A stretch of 5,148 nt of DNA from NCBI GenBank assembly GCA_902478705.1, contig CABSMB010000117.1, forward strand, positions 1-5,148, given 5' to 3'. Below are positions 4,872 through 5,148 of the stretch, piece after piece. Position 1 is the stretch's first letter, and each line of letters begins with the position of its first letter. The notes beneath the pieces were generated by a model. The model made no database searches. It saw only the letters and a program-made list of their open reading frames with translations, and was not told the DNA's origin. The stretch is from an uncultured Collinsella sp. (GTDB lineage: Bacteria > Actinomycetota > Coriobacteriia > Coriobacteriales > Coriobacteriaceae). The translations under genes and the position numbers were made by a program.

Positions 4872-4900
4872 GGGCGTCGACGATGGTCGGCGCCCTTCTT
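4872..4900 (+). terminator. Intrinsic terminator of argR
   Basis: A 10-bp stem with one G-T pair, GGGCGTCGAC (4872-4881) against GTCGGCGCCC (4886-4895), has a GATG loop and is followed by TTCTT (4896-4900) and further T-rich sequence. It starts 53 nt after the argR stop and reads on the + strand. Confidence 0.85.
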
Positions 4901-4943
4901 TATTGTCGCATCGTGTTGGGGCGCATGCGAGGTTTCTCGTGAC

Positions 4944-4985
4944 AAAAAGGTGCCCGAGCAGCATTTGATCTGCTCGGGCACCTTT
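4944..4985 (-). terminator. Intrinsic terminator of the convergent minus-strand gene
   Basis: A perfect 16-bp stem is formed by AAAGGTGCCCGAGCAG (4946-4961) and its exact reverse complement (4970-4985), with an 8-nt loop. Read on the minus strand the stem is followed by TTTTT (4948 down to 4944, partly within the stem). It begins 20 nt after the stop codon of the minus-strand gene. On the + strand only three T residues follow, so the minus strand is the likely direction, with possible help in blocking read-through from argR. Confidence 0.88.
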
Positions 4986-5005
4986 GATCGGCTATGCCTG
5001 GGTGC

Positions 5006-5148
5006 CTACTGACCTGTAGAGGGATCGGGCGTGGGCGTAGGCGTTGGAGTGGGGGAACCGCCCTCGCCGCCGCCCTCGCCACCGCTACCGTCGCCGCCGG
5101 TCGAGCCGCCGGTCGAGCCGCCGGTCGAGCCGCCGGTCGAGCCGCCGG
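5006..5148 (-). CDS. C-terminal tail of a Gly/Ser/Thr-rich, probably extracytoplasmic protein (partial)
   Basis: The gene enters from beyond the right edge and ends at a TAG (complement of 5006-5008). Only its last 46 residues are visible: four GGST units, then a Gly/Glu/Asp-rich stretch (GGDGSGGEGGGEGGS), then PTPTPTPTPDPSTGQ. The choice of frame is supported by the change from GGST to a Pro-Thr run without a stop, and by the terminator 20 nt after the TAG. Such flexible Gly-Ser-Thr and Pro-Thr tails are typical of secreted or wall-associated proteins and of C-terminal extensions of penicillin-binding proteins in actinobacteria. The catalytic or binding part is outside the window, so no function is assigned. 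Confidence 0.72.
   Translation of the reverse strand, partial: GGSTGGSTGGSTGGSTGGDGSGGEGGGEGGSPTPTPTPTPDPSTGQ
5099..5148. repeat. 12-bp perfect tandem repeat, at least four copies
   Basis: The unit GGTCGAGCCGCC (+ strand) is repeated without change at 5099-5110, 5111-5122, 5123-5134 and 5135-5146; two more bases of a further unit reach the window edge. Each unit encodes Gly-Gly-Ser-Thr on the minus strand. The unit length is a multiple of three, so gain or loss of copies would keep the reading frame. Confidence 0.93.

Noticed and set aside
5099..5148. Right-edge tandem repeats as a CRISPR array
   Set aside because: The units are 12 bp, contiguous and without spacers, and they translate in frame to a Gly-Gly-Ser-Thr tail with a stop and terminator behind it.

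Overview
The window is GC-rich bacterial chromosome. It carries the 3' half of the ribosomal protein 'alpha operon' in the usual bacterial order: end of rpsK (S11), rpsD (S4), rpoA (RNA polymerase alpha), rplQ (L17) and truA (tRNA pseudouridine synthase). The protein sequences suggest a Gram-positive actinobacterium of the Coriobacteriia type (Collinsella or a relative). The clues are a short zinc-less S4, an L17 with a Lys/Ala/Pro tail, strong AGGAGG-type Shine-Dalgarno sites, and a Gly/Ser/Thr plus Pro-Thr tail on a probable envelope protein. The lineage is inferred from family resemblance; no database search was run.

Layout. Positions 1-2129 are four co-directional translation/transcription genes with 19-32 nt gaps, each with its own ribosome binding site. 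A strong intrinsic terminator (2156-2186) closes this unit. A good promoter-like sequence (2127-2154) lies just before that terminator, placed so that its transcripts would begin inside the terminator stem and probably escape it into truA (2222-3046). After a 152-base gap with a possible promoter, a palindrome and a 9-bp direct repeat comes an orphan glycosyltransferase-2-like gene (3199-4248) whose metal-binding and catalytic motifs look degenerate. Next is an AT-rich intergenic stretch (4249-4380) with a 12-bp perfect inverted repeat, an ARG-box-like site and a promoter, leading into argR (4381-4818), the arginine repressor.

The right end holds two back-to-back intrinsic terminators. One serves argR on the + strand (4872-4900). 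The other serves a convergent minus-strand gene (4944-4985), of which only the C-terminal 46 residues are visible (5006-5148). These include perfect 12-bp tandem repeats encoding Gly-Gly-Ser-Thr, which run off the window edge.

Functionally, the left part makes ribosomes and RNA polymerase, truA modifies tRNA anticodon arms, and argR senses arginine. The gene between truA and argR has no evident link to either. Most of the window is ordinary core genome, and I see no clear new system. The points worth a second look are the promoter-terminator overlap before truA, the degenerate glycosyltransferase and its uncertain start, the regulatory DNA before it and before argR, a nine-codon ORF with a perfect Shine-Dalgarno after argR, and the repetitive surface-protein tail.
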